Of a DNA stretch of 64,000 bases, positions 33,197-45,331 are shown piece by piece; within the stretch, counting starts at the first letter, position 1, and each line of letters starts with the position of its first letter. Source of the stretch: Apium graveolens. Its lineage: Eukaryota > Streptophyta > Magnoliopsida > Apiales > Apiaceae. Location: NCBI RefSeq assembly GCF_009905375.1, contig NC_133652.1:117576676-117640675 (forward strand), read 5' to 3'. Position numbers and translations under genes: made by a program. The notes under the pieces are model-generated. The model did no database searches, was not told where the DNA came from, and saw only the letters and a list, made by a program, of their open reading frames with translations.

Positions 33197-33910
33197 CTCT
33201 TTCTCCTTTTCTAACTCAGCAACCAGTGCTATGGACCCTCATTTCTTCCTTCCTTTCTCCATCCTTTCATCTTGCTCTATTTCAAGCTCATAGATTTTTA
33301 GGATGCCATACAGTCTCTCCAAGGTGAAATCCTTGTAATCCTGAGAATTTCTCAATGAGACTGTCATTGGCTTCCACTCCTTTGGAAGAGATCTAAGGAA
33401 CTTGAGGTTAGAATATTTTGTTTGATAGACTATTCCATGCAGCTTTAGAGCATTTAGTAGCTTTTGAAATCTACTAAATATATCAGTGAGTGACTCACTA
33501 TCTTCATAGTGGAAATGCTTATATTGCTGAATCGGTAGCTACATCTTGTTATCCCTTACTTGCTCAGTACCATCACAGATAATCTGTATTATGTCCCAAA
33601 CCTCTTTGGCTGCTTTACAGTTAATGATGTTATCAAACATATCACCATCAACTTCATTGAACAATATATTCATAGCCTTCTTATCATTCCAGACTTGCTC
33701 AACATCAGGGTCTGACCATTCATGCCTAGGTTTTGGAACAGATGGCTCATTGCCAGTTGCAGCTCTCATTGGTACATGAGGACCTCTCTCTATGCAATCC
33801 ACATAGGCCTCATCTTGGGAAAGAAGATGTAGGTGCATCTTCACCTTCCAGTGGTGATAATTATCTTTGTTCAAAAATGGGATCTTTACTCCAATATCTT
33901 TTTTCTTCAT
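33197..33910 (-). pseudogene. B1 gag N-terminal (UBN2-like) domain
   Basis: It starts at ATG 33910 (MKKKDIGVKIPFLNKDNYHHW), about 50 bp after the primer binding site. The Copia gag domain W..KM..HL and IINCKAAKEVWDIIQIICDGTEQVR are seen. A stop at 33539-33541 interrupts it, after which LPIQQYKHFHYEDSESLTD and ILKIYELEIEQDERMEKG continue in the same domain. It would build the particle. Confidence 0.78.
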
Positions 33911-33956
33911 CTTGTTGTTTGTTGTGATCTTTATACTCTTTGTTCTTCAAGAGCTT

Positions 33957-33968
33957 GCTCTGATACCA
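33957..33968 (-). other. B1 primer binding site (initiator Met tRNA)
   Basis: On the minus strand TGGTATCAGAGC lies two bases after the 5' LTR end. It matches the usual plant Copia primer site exactly. Confidence 0.92.
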
Positions 33969-33970
33969 AT

Positions 33971-35042
33971 TGTTATTCCCTAACAATACAACAAGAATTA
34001 TAGAAGGGGGGGTTGAATGTAATTCTGGCTTCTTTTCAAGATTTTAAAATAGTTCTAACTTGATACATATAATAGTGTTTGATTTGCTTTGATGCGGAAT
34101 AGAAAGATAATTGAAATCAAAACACTAAGTAATAAAACACAAGCTTTAAAACTTTCTGGTGGATTTGAATGTATCCACCAAAGATATATATATATATATA
34201 TATCAGTTTGAGAACTCTGTGAAGCTTTGAATAGCTCACAACTGCTTTACAAGTTGAACAAACAAACTTCAAAGAAATACTTACAGAATACAACTTGATA
34301 TGTTTCTCTGAGAAAAATGTATTTGCTTAGTTAATTGTTCTACTTGTTACACTTGGTTTATATATCACCAAGTTTATATGACAATAAGATAAGATAATAA
34401 AACAAAACATATGTAGTCTAACTTTATGCTATTTCACTACTCTATTCCAGCATCTTTGAATATCTTCACATTTGCATGGAAATGGTAATGCTTCTTTGTT
34501 CTCAAAATCCTATTTAATAGGCTGCCACATTCCTTTTGCAAACACCCAATGCATGTGACTGTGTTATCACTGTCAACATCTATTTGAATTTGATCATCCG
34601 TCGGGACTATGTTTGTTATCTGTCGGGAGTGTTGATGATTATCCGTAGGGAGCTTTGTTGATCATCTGTCGGGAGTCTTGTAGATTATCCGTCGGGAGTC
34701 TATCTGCCACTTGACTCTATTTCACTTATACAGAATTATAAGACATCTCATATTTACAATTAATCAACCTATTCTGCATATCAATTTAGTAGTCAATATG
34801 ACTTAGAGAACCCTACACAATTTACTAGACCAAAACATGTTGTTTGTAGAAATGTGCTACAATACTTATTTGTTACATAAGCTACACTCTCGATGGATGT
34901 CAAATTATCATCCACCGGGACTATAAACTTCATATGTCAGGACTATATTAGATCATCCGTCGAGAGCTACAAATTTCACTAAGTTAAATCTACTAAGGTG
35001 TTTTGTTTAACTTATCATCAAGTTCACAACATATTCCTAACA
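33971..35042 (-). repeat. B1 5' LTR
   Basis: 1072 bp between the primer site and the TSD. It has a minus-strand TATATAAA at 34357-34364. Upstream of that (34597-34965 on the plus strand) lie about nine family-B words of the type CATCCGTCGGGA. A (TA)n run is at about 34187-34202. Confidence 0.9.
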
Positions 35043-38000
35043 CTAACTTTCCCTCATTGTCTGATTTATGTTAAGGGTTCGATTTCTCTCGGTTGGTTGG
35101 TTTGATTAATTTGCTCTAGTCCTGGTGTTCGATTTGCTCAATTTTATCTGCAACTGGTACATTTTTTGCCCTAATTGTTCAGTTTTTGGTCATTTATCTT
35201 CAATTGGTTCAATTTTTGAATTTGTTCATGTGTTCCTTCTTGTCCTAATTTTCGGACGGTTCAGACTCTGATCTCTTCATTTATTACTGCAAACACTGCG
35301 GCTCTCACATGCTCATGATTGGCTCTCTCGCTCTCTCTCCCCCTCCCTCTTTCTCTCTCTCTCCCCCCCCCTCTCTCTCATTTATGCTTCTGAAGACCCA
35401 GGTTAAAATAATTAATCATTATTAAAATGTTTCTAGAATATTATAAATTGTTCTCTCCTTTATAGAACTATTATTATATTCTATGTACCTTGTTATGATG
35501 TTATTGACTTTTTTGTTGACTTGTGGTCAATGTGAGTCATCTCTTTCTACACTTGTACTTAGGAAAGACCGTGGATTGGATCGGTTCAGTTTTAGGTTAA
35601 AACCCAAACCGAAACCGAAATCGCAACCGCAACCGTCGGTTCAGTTTCGGCTATAAAAATACTGGATCGGTTATTATCGGTTTGGTTTCGATTTTAAAAC
35701 CGCATCAAATATAAATAATAAAATTTGAGTAAAATTTGGCACAACATATTTTTTGAATAAAAATGGTATTAAACCTATTTTATATATTAATGTTTGCTAT
35801 ATTAAAATTTTCTAAGCTACATGAAAATTAAGAACTAGTCTTTGGTCTTTGCATGTTTTCCCGGATAAAAAATACAAAACAGGGTATAGTTGTGCACTTA
35901 CCGGGAAAAATAAGCAAAACATTATGCATGTGCTATATGTTATACACAGTCATGTCTTTCTATAAAATCACATTAGCTAGTAATTGCATGAGGGCTGAGA
36001 GTCATCAGTTTGCTTGATCAGGCAATTGAGGATTTCACTAGTGTGAAAATATTTGATATGAATATTCTTTCTATGCTTTGCTCTGTTAACAATTTTGTGC
36101 ATTGTAACTTCTCTTAAATCTTAAACACATAATTTTACGTATGGAGATATTATTGTACCTTGTCTGATTAAATGTTATCTACTGATAACTTAATACAGTT
36201 AGATTTATATGTTACATGTAAGAAATTGAGTTTTAATTGTTTGTTATGTGGAGATATTATTGTGCCTTGTTGTTAATTAAAAGTCGTCTATTGATACTTT
36301 AATTTAGTTAGCTTCATATGTCGTGTGTAAATTGTGCTTTTAAAGTAGTGCTATTGCTGCATATTGAAATTTGTTTATAGATACTCAATTGCAGAAAATG
36401 CCTAAGAGAAAAACTGATATGGCTTTTGTGCTAGATAAGAAGAAGAATCTTACGAGGTTGAATATTAATGGTGCTGAGAAAGTTATCTTAAAACGGTGAT
36501 TATTTTTCTTTTTTGGTCAACTATTGGATGAAACTAAAAATTATGATTATTACTATGCAGACCATCTTAACATGCTTATGTATTGACGAACTACTTGTTT
36601 CCAGAAATATTCATGTCCCGCAACATCCCCTTCTTGTTTCAGCAAAACCTTTTTACATATAAGATCGAAATACAAATTCAACATTAATTTCTATACAGGG
36701 GAAAGAAAAGGAAGATAAAAATAGAAGCTCTTAGTACTATAATAATTTTTACTTTCTTTAAGATCATTTTGTATGTTCAGCAATAATTTTTTAAGCTTTG
36801 TCATTATATGATGAAGAATTTCAATTTTGATCTAGTAAACATTCTTTGATAATCAGCCTGTCTAGAGCAGCCTATAAGAGGAAACCCTGCTACAACCATG
36901 ATCCGCAGTACAAGACTATAAAGTTCCTGCATAAAGTTTTTTAGCCTCATCTACACAAAATTCTAGTAACTACTGATATTAAAATGAAGCATTCTTGCTA
37001 GTACAGTATAATAGTTAAAAAGAAAATCATTAGTTCCTACACTAGTAACAACCAGTGCTCTACTCATTATCATCAGAGCCTCTTTTTCCTCCACAATGCT
37101 CACAAGTTTATATCAAAATATTGTCTTAAGTACCCAGGTTGTTGTGACAAGGGGATCACATCAAAGATTGAACCTGTAAAATCATCGTATCAAGTTAAGG
37201 CGAAATTTACACCAGAGATCAATTTACAGTTTGATAAATTTGGTTGCAGGAATGGTGGAATTGTCTCCTTGATTCCTAGTTCTGAGACTAGGAAATCAAG
37301 AACAATGCATCGATGACAATGCATTGTCAACTATTGGACTAATCGACTTCCTCCCCGGGTATCTATAAACCTTTGATGCTACTATTCTCTACAAATATGC
37401 TACTAGAACATGACAAGGACAAGCAACAGTTATCTAAATGTTACACAATTCATTCTTTTATTATGAAAAATTAATATGTGTAGTAAGTATATGAATTTTT
37501 TTTGGTTTATGATGCCTTGATACAAATACGACCGTAATCTTACTACTATACCCAATGAGAAGGCTAAATCTAAAACAAGGGATTGGATAAACAATGTGGT
37601 AGAGTACTAAAATTTTGCATCGGTTACATCTTAATAAGAGTAGGTTTTACAAGTTTATGGTACAATAATTTTATGTGTATATTAAGTAATAAAAATAATT
37701 TGTATAACAAATTATATCTTATTTATAGTAGGTTTCAGAGTTGGAATCTCATGTGAAGTTAATTTTCTTATTTCTCACTAAATAATATGTTAAGGATAAT
37801 AGTTTAAATTGAGAAGTAGTTGAACAATAAACATAGACAAACTTGCATCCCCGCTTTCAGTATTTATCTATTTTTTACAGTAAGAAACATATGTTGGCGT
37901 CAAATATTATAGGTCATTTTTAGTAAGAATTTTTTTATGGATGCATAAGGAGGATTTCACGTTTTACTTTGGGTTGTAGGTTACTGCAAATTAGTGTATC

Positions 38001-38790
38001 ATGTAACTGGTTGTTGAAAGTCTCACGCTCTTTGTAATTTTATGTCTTATATTTTAACATAATGTTTTACTTTGGCATGTAACGAGTGAGAATAAATATA
38101 ATTCACCGCATGAATAATGGTCTCATCCTTCTCTTTCAAACGCGGATTATTGTCATTTGTATTCTCTATCACTAATCTTTTGAGCTTCTTATCACTTCTT
38201 TAAACTTAGCAAGTTAAACAATTGATTTTCCTTGAGGTAATTTTGAAAATTTAGAAATAGAGCGGTTTAAAAGCTATTGTGATTTATATATACTTATAGT
38301 TCTTTTCTATTATTTTTAACTTATGATTTGTATCGGAGAATTAAAAATTTATAATGAATCTTCTTCTGTTACTTGAACAAGGTTGAGCTTTACAAAAAAG
38401 ATGAAAGTCTTATTCTTGCCTGCGATAAAAATTGGTCTTCTATTTAAGTGGAAGTCATCAGCTCAATTCGTAAATTTGCTGAGATATATGGGATATATTG
38501 AATTATTGATACAAATAATTTGGCATGTGCATTGTTAAATATGTTTCTAGTTTTGGTTGGGAACAACGTTCATGTTTCAAAAAAATTTTTATATCATTAT
38601 TTTATACCGAAATCCTTTGGATTGTTCTGGCAATGATAATGAGAGTTTTTTATTATTACTCAATTGTGACCACTTTGCCTTTTTTATTTTTGATTGTTTT
38701 TTGTGTACATACATATGATTAGTGTAGCTAAATGTATAAATAAGATTATATATTAGTTTTCCTTTTAGAAAATAATTTTTAAACACAAAC
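35043..38790. other. CACTA interior, right of B1: no recognised gene
   Basis: About 3.7 kb, AT-rich with scattered short ORFs only. A CT/CCCCC-rich run lies at 35321-35380. At 35576-35706 there is a low-complexity block of AACCGAAACCGAA and its complement GGTTCAGTTTCGG. No transposase motif was found. A 34-codon exon-like piece after a TTGCAG at 36391 is noted under rejected items. Confidence 0.5.
35576..35706. repeat. GGTTCGG/CCGAACC low-complexity block
   Basis: The sequence alternates CGGTTCAGTTT and AAACCGAAACCGAAAT-type words in both orientations, so it can fold back on itself. Its origin within the CACTA interior is unknown. Confidence 0.6.
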
Positions 38791-39044
38791 ATGACATCAG
38801 TTTCTTATCCAAAAACCGATGTCTAGCAATATATTATACATCAATTACATGTTCAAAAACCAATGTCCAAGAATATATTTAACATCATTTCATTAAAGGA
38901 AATCGATGTCTCAAACCTTTCAGATATCAGGTAAAAAACGGTATTAAAAAATTAGTAGCTTTTACATCAGCGACATGGACATCGGTCGAATTTCACAAAG
39001 ACATCGATTATTAACCGATATCTATTGCACAAATTCTAGTAGTG
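38791..39044. other. CACTA right subterminal repeats and terminal repeat
   Basis: Words such as ACCGATGTCTAG, CCAATGTCCA, ATCGATGTCTC and GACATCGGTCG recur. They are the transposase-binding type of subterminal array and match the left arm. It ends in the terminal repeat 39026-39044. Confidence 0.8.
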
Positions 39045-39047
39045 TCA

Positions 39048-40708
39048 TGAAGAGCGAGTTTGAAATCATGAAGTTATGTGTAGTATTGTTCACAACTATT
39101 CCATTGAGGTCTTTGTAGTGGAACTTTACGAAGACACATGAGCTATCGTATTGAGGGTTTCAGAATTGTAACTGATGAGAAAAATGTACGCTAATCAAGG
39201 ATGTCTCTTTTAAATAATTTACTGTATCAATCAAGCAGACGCATCCTAACAAAGCGTCATAACCTGATGGTCTAAACCCAACCTTCTTTTATGTTTTTTG
39301 GTCTATTTTGGGTCACGAGGTGTTTAAATGCTTCAGGGATTGGTTGTGTACGGTTTCATTCCTATAAGAGCTGAATAACACAAATGTAATTCTAATTCCT
39401 AAAAAAGAGATTGCATGTTCAAAAATTCTCATAAAGGTCCTAGCAAATCGCTTAAAAAAAATTCCCACTGCAGTCTCAGGAACCAATCAGCTTTTTATGG
39501 CCAACATAAGTATCACATATAACGTTTTTATTGACTTTAAGATAATACATCACATGAAACTTGGAAGAAGTCAGGAAGTTAAGGTGAAATGGCATTCAAC
39601 TTAGACATCGGCAAGGCATACGATAGGGTTAGTTGGGGTTTTCTAAGTCAAGGAATGTGAGCTTTGGGATTTTGTGCAAAATGGATTAAGTGGATGATGC
39701 TTTGTGTGAAAATTATCTCTTATAATTTCTGTTTAAATAGTTTATACATAAGGCATATAAACCCTAATCGGGGGTTGAGAAAAGGGGATCCCTTCCTTTT
39801 TTCTTTTGTGCAGAGGGGCTCTCAAATGATCTGGATCAAATTTTATCAAATCAAGGCATTTCTGGTTGTTGAATTAGTCCATCAGCGCATGTCATCTCCT
39901 ATTTATTTTTTATGACAATTTCTTATTCTTTAAAGCAACTACAAGGGAATCATCTACTATGAAAGCATTATTAAATAATTATGAAAGTTGGTCAGTGCAA
40001 TCAGTAAATTTACTAGAAGTTAGGCATCCTCTTCAGTGCAAATGTTAATCAAGACAAGAAGTTGGAATTATGTGAAGTGCTTAGAGTCCATAATGGCACC
40101 ACAAGTATCAATTATCTTGGCCTTCCTTCTATGGTAGGTGGAAACATATACAAGGTTGGCAAAGTAAAACGATTTCTCATGTTGGTAAATTAATTATAAT
40201 GTGTAATGATGGTCAATCGATCCCCTTCTAGTGCATCTCCTATTTTTTATTTCCAAAATCATTGTGCCAGGAGTTAGGGAAAATGTTTAACAATTAATGG
40301 TGAAGTTCTGGTACAGGTGGGAGAAGAGGCTTCAACTAGTTATCTTGGAATACTATTAGTATGTCAAAACGTGAAAGTGGGTTAGGTATCAAAAGTCTTT
40401 ATGGGTTTAACATTGCCTTGATGGTAAGCATTACTGAAATTTTATGCAAAACCCAAATGCCTTGGTGTTAAGAGTGTATAAGGCAAGGTATTTCTCTGAC
40501 TCACACCCATTACGAGTTGTGAAAGGCCACGATCCAAGCTTTACTTGAACAGAAATTTGGGCTGCTAAGGAAGCTCTAAAAATAATTTCAGGTGGAGAGT
40601 ATGAGATGGCAGGGGATATTACAGCTATCAAAGACCCTTAGCTAAGGAGAAAAACAGATTTTCATGTTGAAATAAGTCATATGTTTTAAGGGAGAAATGA
40701 GGGTAATC
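39048..40708 (+). pseudogene. LINE ORF2 reverse transcriptase and C-terminal part
   Basis: It continues the LINE cut at 28251. Across frames the plant L1 RT reads PDGLNPTFFYVFWSILGHE near 39268, NVILIPKKE, KAYDRVSWGFL near 39613-39645 and LGFCAKWIKWMMLCV with NPNRGLRKGDP (open 39664-39915). The normally strict FADD catalytic box is lost, because the site near 39905 reads out as a Tyr-Asp-Asn remnant after a frameshift. The text continues through GLGIKSLYGFNIALM (near 40381) and the C-terminal region to about 40650. It cannot be active. Confidence 0.85.
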
Positions 40709-40713
40709 GCATA

Positions 40714-41528
40714 TGTTAGTGTTTGTGCCTTAGAAAAACACTATTACGTTTTGTTTATGACATTTGGATTATCAATATTTATATTCTGTCGATTATTCTT
40801 TTAAATAATTTATTAAGTCTTAATTTACTGTGATATAAATATTAGATTAATAAATGTCCTTGAAATATGATATGAATTTTATATCTCTAAGTACGTGACT
40901 TAGAAATGAGATTATGTGAATAGTATCAATATTCCCAAATATCCCTAGTCGAGTATTATTATTAAGGGACAATAATAATGCATTAAGACTAGTGTGTTTG
41001 TTGACTGATGATCACACCTCATTGATCATAGGTATAGTGATACTAAAGTCGAAAACACAGGCAGATGCAAATATACATGGTACTGGACAGACCCAATGTG
41101 AGATTCTACATGTTTGTTGTGTCATAAGTAATTCTCATAGTGATAATGATGTAATGGTCCTTCGACTTGAAATTATAATATTTTTATACGATGATTAATA
41201 TACTTTGATTACATCAAAAGTTTCCTTTGAACGGGTAATGATAAAAGTGGACTTTGGGTATATTAAAAATCGTGTGAGAAATATGAATGATCTAGAAAAG
41301 ATTTAACCCTCCTAATTATTGGAGAGATATTATTGGCCTCTTGTGTGAGCTAGACTATGAAATGTGTGGCGCCGCGCTCAAATGTTGATTTGAAATGATA
41401 GTCTACTCATTGATCAAGGAAACCTGGATTAAACCATGAAGAGGATGACACATAACATTCCTCGAGTTTAATCTATGATATTTGGTTAAAGTGATTATAT
41501 TACTTTATACATTATTCACGAAAGGTTT
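40714..41528 (+). repeat. Solo LTR D, left part
   Basis: It starts TGTTAGTGTTTGTG inside the LINE tail. No coding motif is seen. It resembles the E LTR in plan. Its right part, with a TATA box and a TG...CA end, is at 57334-58031. The flanks GCATA (40709-40713) and TCATA (58032-58036) share four of five bases, as expected for an old target duplication. The B2-A2 block splits it. Confidence 0.6.
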
Positions 41529-42352
41529 GGTTATTACCTAACAATACAACAAGAATTACAGAAGGGGGTTGAATGTAATTCTGGCTACTTTTTCAAATTT
41601 TAAAGAGTGTTCTAACTTGATAAATATAACAGTGTTTGATTAGCTATGGTGCGGAATAAAAGAGCGATAAGAATCAAGACGCTAAGTAATAAAAGCACAA
41701 GTTATTAAAACTTTATGGTGGATTTGAAAGTATCCACCAGAGATATATATACATATATATATATATATCAAATGAGAACCCTGTGAAGCTTGAAAAGCTC
41801 ACAGCTCCTTACAAGTTTGAACAACTAAACTATAGAGAAATGCTTACAGAATACAACTTGATATGTTTCTCTGAAAAATAGGCTTGCTTAGTTAATTATT
41901 CTACTTGCTACACTTGGTTTATATATCGCCAAGTTTACATGACAATAAGACAAGATAATAAAAAAAACATATCTAGTCTAACTCCATGCTACTTCACTAC
42001 TCTATTCCAGCATCTTTGAATATCTTCACAATTGCATGGAAATGGTAATGCTTCTTTGTTCTCAAATTCCTGCTTAACAGGCTGCCACATTTCTTTTGCA
42101 AACACCTAACGTATGTGACTGTGTTATCACTGTTAACAACTATTTGAATTTGATCATCCGTCAGGACTATAAAGTTCTTATTTGTTACATAAGCTACTCA
42201 CTCGATGGATGTCAGTTTGTCATCCGTCGGGACTATCAAGTTCATCCGTCAGGACTATATCTGGTCATCCGTCAAGTGCTACAAATTCACTAAGTTAAAT
42301 CTACTAAGGTGCTTTGTTAACTTATCATCAAGTTCACAACATATTCCTCACA
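41529..42352 (-). repeat. B2 3' LTR
   Basis: About 824 bp. It aligns with B1 LTRs but is shortened inside the motif region. It retains family-B words at about 42155-42270. The terminal bases at 41529 read GG instead of TG, so the outer end is mutated or slightly truncated. The inner start TGTGAGG abuts the polypurine tract. Confidence 0.8.
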
Positions 42353-42367
42353 ATCTCCCCCAATTTA
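42353..42367 (-). other. B2 polypurine tract
   Basis: On the minus strand TAAATTGGGGGAGAT directly precedes the LTR. It is nearly the same as in A1. Confidence 0.85.
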
Positions 42368-42557
42368 TGTCTACTGGAATTGTAGCCATAAATTAAGAGA
42401 AACTTGATGATAACAAAACACCCTAAAAATACAGATTAAAAAGTAGTAGATAAAACTGATAACTTCTACAAAATTTATTGAAAATTGAACAAAGCAAAGT
42501 GTACAAAGAGTTCTCATAAGAATTATCAAGGTGCTCCTCTAGTCTGAGCATATATGA

Positions 42558-45331
42558 TTATTTCCTTGATTGTCTGAATTTCTTCCCAAGCTTCCTGTTG
42601 TTCTCCTCTATTTGATTCTGGAGTTGTCTGTTGAATTCAAGTTCATCAGCTTCAGATAGATCCAGCATTTCTTGCATTTCTAATAGAGTCTCATTGCTAG
42701 AGATACTCAATTGGTCATCCAGTCTGAAGAATCTTCTAACTCCCTTATCATCCATGAATTCCATAAGCCAATAAGGCCTCAAATGCACTCTCTTCCCAGT
42801 GAAAGGAATTGCTGGAGTTTTTGGAAGTGCATCTTTGGCTTTATTACTCCTCAGCTCTTCAATCTTCTTCAGAACCAATCTCCTTGCAGTCACATCGAAT
42901 CCAAAGTTCTTTTTAAAAGATGAGTAGATTTTTATTAGTACAGATTGGCTTTCTTCTAGAATCCTGTGAAGAGGCCATATGATTTCTTTCCCTGCCTTGT
43001 AATTAAATACCAATATTTCAGAAAGATGTTTGTGAGCATCAATTCCTCTTACTTCTACCAGTTCATCCAAATAGAGGTTTAGATCAGAAAACTCTTTGAT
43101 GTCATAGATGTATAACAGATCTTCCTTGTTGACTACAGATTTAGATTTGGCTAGGGTCTTGGTTCTGTGAGGTGCAGGCTTGCTTTTCTTGGTAGCTCTT
43201 ATCTTTGTCTTCTTTGGCTTGTTGAAGATAGGTAAGTTGAACTCATGAATTGGTAGACTTTCCTAGTCTAATGGCTCATCCTTTGGAATTATAGGCTCAC
43301 CATGAAAATTCTTAATTGGATCCACCTTGAATTCTTCATGTACCACTGAGGGCTTGGATGTCTGAGTTAAAGTAGTAGACTTTTTGGGAATGTAGTCTTC
43401 CATTTCCTCATCACTTAAGTCCAATTTTCTCTTTGAATGAATCTTGTATCTGAATTTCCTTTTCTATGGAGGTTCATTTTGCACTTGTTGATTCTGAGCT
43501 TCAGTTATCACAAGTGGTTTTTTCAGAGATCTTAGTTGTAGGTTTGACAGCTTGAAGTTTGGCTAAGGTAGCAGCTTGCTCCTTCTTTTGTTTGAGCTTC
43601 TTAGCATCTAGAGCAGCCTGATTCTTTTCTTGCTTTATCCTTTGTTTTTCTTTCTTCTTAGCTTCTACATATAGAGGGTGTCCAACCACCACACAAATCT
43701 CTTTTCCATTCCTGTAGATCTTGGCAATTCTCTTCTTTTGAGCTGAATTAGATGGATCTTTGTAGAAGGCAATTGACCTTGCCAGCAACTTCTTTTCATC
43801 TGGCCTAGGTGTCTCAAACAAAAGATCCACAGGGTTTTTGTCTGAGAACTTTGAGTAGTTTCTTTTAGGCTTTAGAATCAGATCAGCTTTTGGTGATTTG
43901 ATGCAAGAATTTGGCCTTTTTCCAAGTTGCCTAGAGTCATTTCATGCACTGAGATGTGTTTGACTTGAGAGTGGTGATGAAAAGTTTTGTCTGGCTTCTG
44001 TAGCTGACCAAATTTCTTCTGAATATCAACATCAATTTTCTTCCATTTTTCATCTAATTCCTTCTCAACTGCTACTACATCAATCTTTAGCAGTTTGTCA
44101 TTTGATTCTAGTTTTGCTACTGCCAGATTGATGAGATCAATGCTATCCATAGCTGGTGGCTTAGTGAAAGCAATTGCTGGCACAATTACTATACTGACTT
44201 GAATGTTGAGCTGTTTCTCCCCCTCACTTGATGAACCTTTCTCCCCCTTTTGTTAGCATCAAGTTGTTAAGTGGAAGGGAGTTGAGCAGCCACCAACTGT
44301 TGGAGCAGAGCAGTCTGAGTTTCCTATTTAACAAGTATTTTGGCCATTAACTTCTTCACATAAGATAATCCAGAGTCCATGGCCTCAACCTTTCTATTTA
44401 GATCAGCTTCTTTCCTCAGTTTCTGAGTTATCTCAGTCATGGTGGTTCCAGGAAGTCTAGCACCCAGCCTCTCACTAAATTCACTCCCTGCCCTCAGCCC
44501 TAAGAGTAATTATACTACTACTAGATCATCTGCACTTGTGACATTTGTTGGGATTTGAAGTTGTGTAGAGAGAACCGACGGATGAGGAACATCTATCAGG
44601 ATAGTAGTTTGGCTAGCCGACGGATGACTGCTGTTAGGCACATCCGTCGGGATACAATCACTACTCGACAGATGAATAATATCCACCGGGATAGAAGAAA
44701 TGAATGAGTTTGGAGTGGAGGCTATTGTAGACTCAGTGCAGATTGATGAAAATTTGGGCACAGATGTCTCAATAGACTCAGAAAGAATTGGCAAGTGAGC
44801 CAACAAATCATCTAAAAGATGATGCTCACTTGCTTGGATTTTTGACATCTCCAAGAGAGTTAAAGATGGAGAATTTGGAAGTGATGTATGAATCATGTCT
44901 ATATCCAGTGAGTGTGTGGGTGAATTTGGTGTTTCAGGTGCTTCAATGATTAATGATTTTGGCTGTGACTCTACATTTATTGGAGCCACATCAAGCTGAC
45001 TTTGAGATGGTGCAGTGACTGAGTCTTTAGCTCCAGTTTACACTGTGTGTATTCCCTGTGCATCCCCAAGGGTTTTAGATCTTTTCTTTCTGGCATAAGT
45101 CTGTGGTGAGCTTGTGTCCCTAACCCTCTTGGCATGTGCTCCTGGTTAGGAGCTTGTTTCAATAGTAACATCCTTTTGAGAGGAAGAAACTAGAATTGAG
45201 CTTATTTCCTTATTAACAACCACAGTTTGTTGGGAAACTGTGGTGTGGCTAGGCTTGGGTACACTAATCTCATCAGCCCTATCCTTAGGGTTTCTTTGAT
45301 TTTCACCCTGTCCCTCACCTACTGGTGCCAT
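42558..45331 (-). pseudogene. B2 third ORF (ORF3)
   Basis: It starts at ATG 45331 in the context CTAACAATGGC (MAPVGEGQGENQ). The open pieces are 45331-45146, 44989-44510, 44183-43878, 43830-43501 and 43070-42558, separated by frameshifts and stops. Unlike A and C, I do not see the RREWSF helical domain; the N-terminus goes directly into a polar, Ser/Thr/Pro-rich region. Later come a helical Lys/Glu stretch (VEAKKKEKQRIKQEKNQ) and a 170-codon C-terminal part with LPKTPAIPFTGKRVHLRPYW and a Glu/Gln/Asn-rich helix. The DNA at 44575-44700 carries four family-B words. No membrane helix is evident. Function unknown. Confidence 0.65.

Larger units (their letters stand above)
28787..35042 (-). mobile_element. 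Element B1: SIRE-like Copia retrotransposon, internally deleted, inside CACTA
   Basis: Bounded by a perfect 5-bp TSD CTAAC (28782-28786 and 35043-35047). On the minus strand it reads 5' LTR (33971-35042), Met-tRNA primer site, gag, protease, integrase. Then it jumps at about 29686 straight into a 3' LTR that lacks its first part. RT, RNase H, ORF3, polypurine tract and roughly 170 bp of LTR are missing. The Gag and Pol text is clearly related to family A but distinct from it. B2 at 41529-48339 supplies the missing 3' genes for comparison. Confidence 0.9.
28252..39044. mobile_element. CACTA (CMC/EnSpm-type) DNA transposon, non-autonomous, with element B1 inside
   Basis: The left end CACTACTAGAATTTGTGCA (28252-28270) is matched at the right end by its exact reverse complement TGCACAAATTCTAGTAGTG (39026-39044). 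TCA flanks both ends (28249-28251 and 39045-39047), the 3-bp duplication expected for CACTA elements. Subterminal repeats of the word GACATCG / CGATGTC crowd the outer 250 bp on both sides. Removing B1 leaves about 4.5 kb. I found no TNP2-like transposase, so it was probably moved in trans. Confidence 0.92.

Noticed and set aside
36398..36499. Exon-like 34-codon ORF ([16 protein letters not shown]) after a TTGCAG, inside CACTA
   Set aside because: Too short, no partner exon recognised and no domain. It could be a captured exon, but nothing in the sequence proves it.
38525..38792. Small hydrophobic ORFs on both strands near the CACTA right end
   Set aside because: AT-rich sequence readily gives Phe/Ile-rich ORFs; no motif or start context supports a gene.
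40992..41198. 68-codon ORF in LTR D
   Set aside because: It lies in LTR sequence, has no recognisable domain and is not supported by context.
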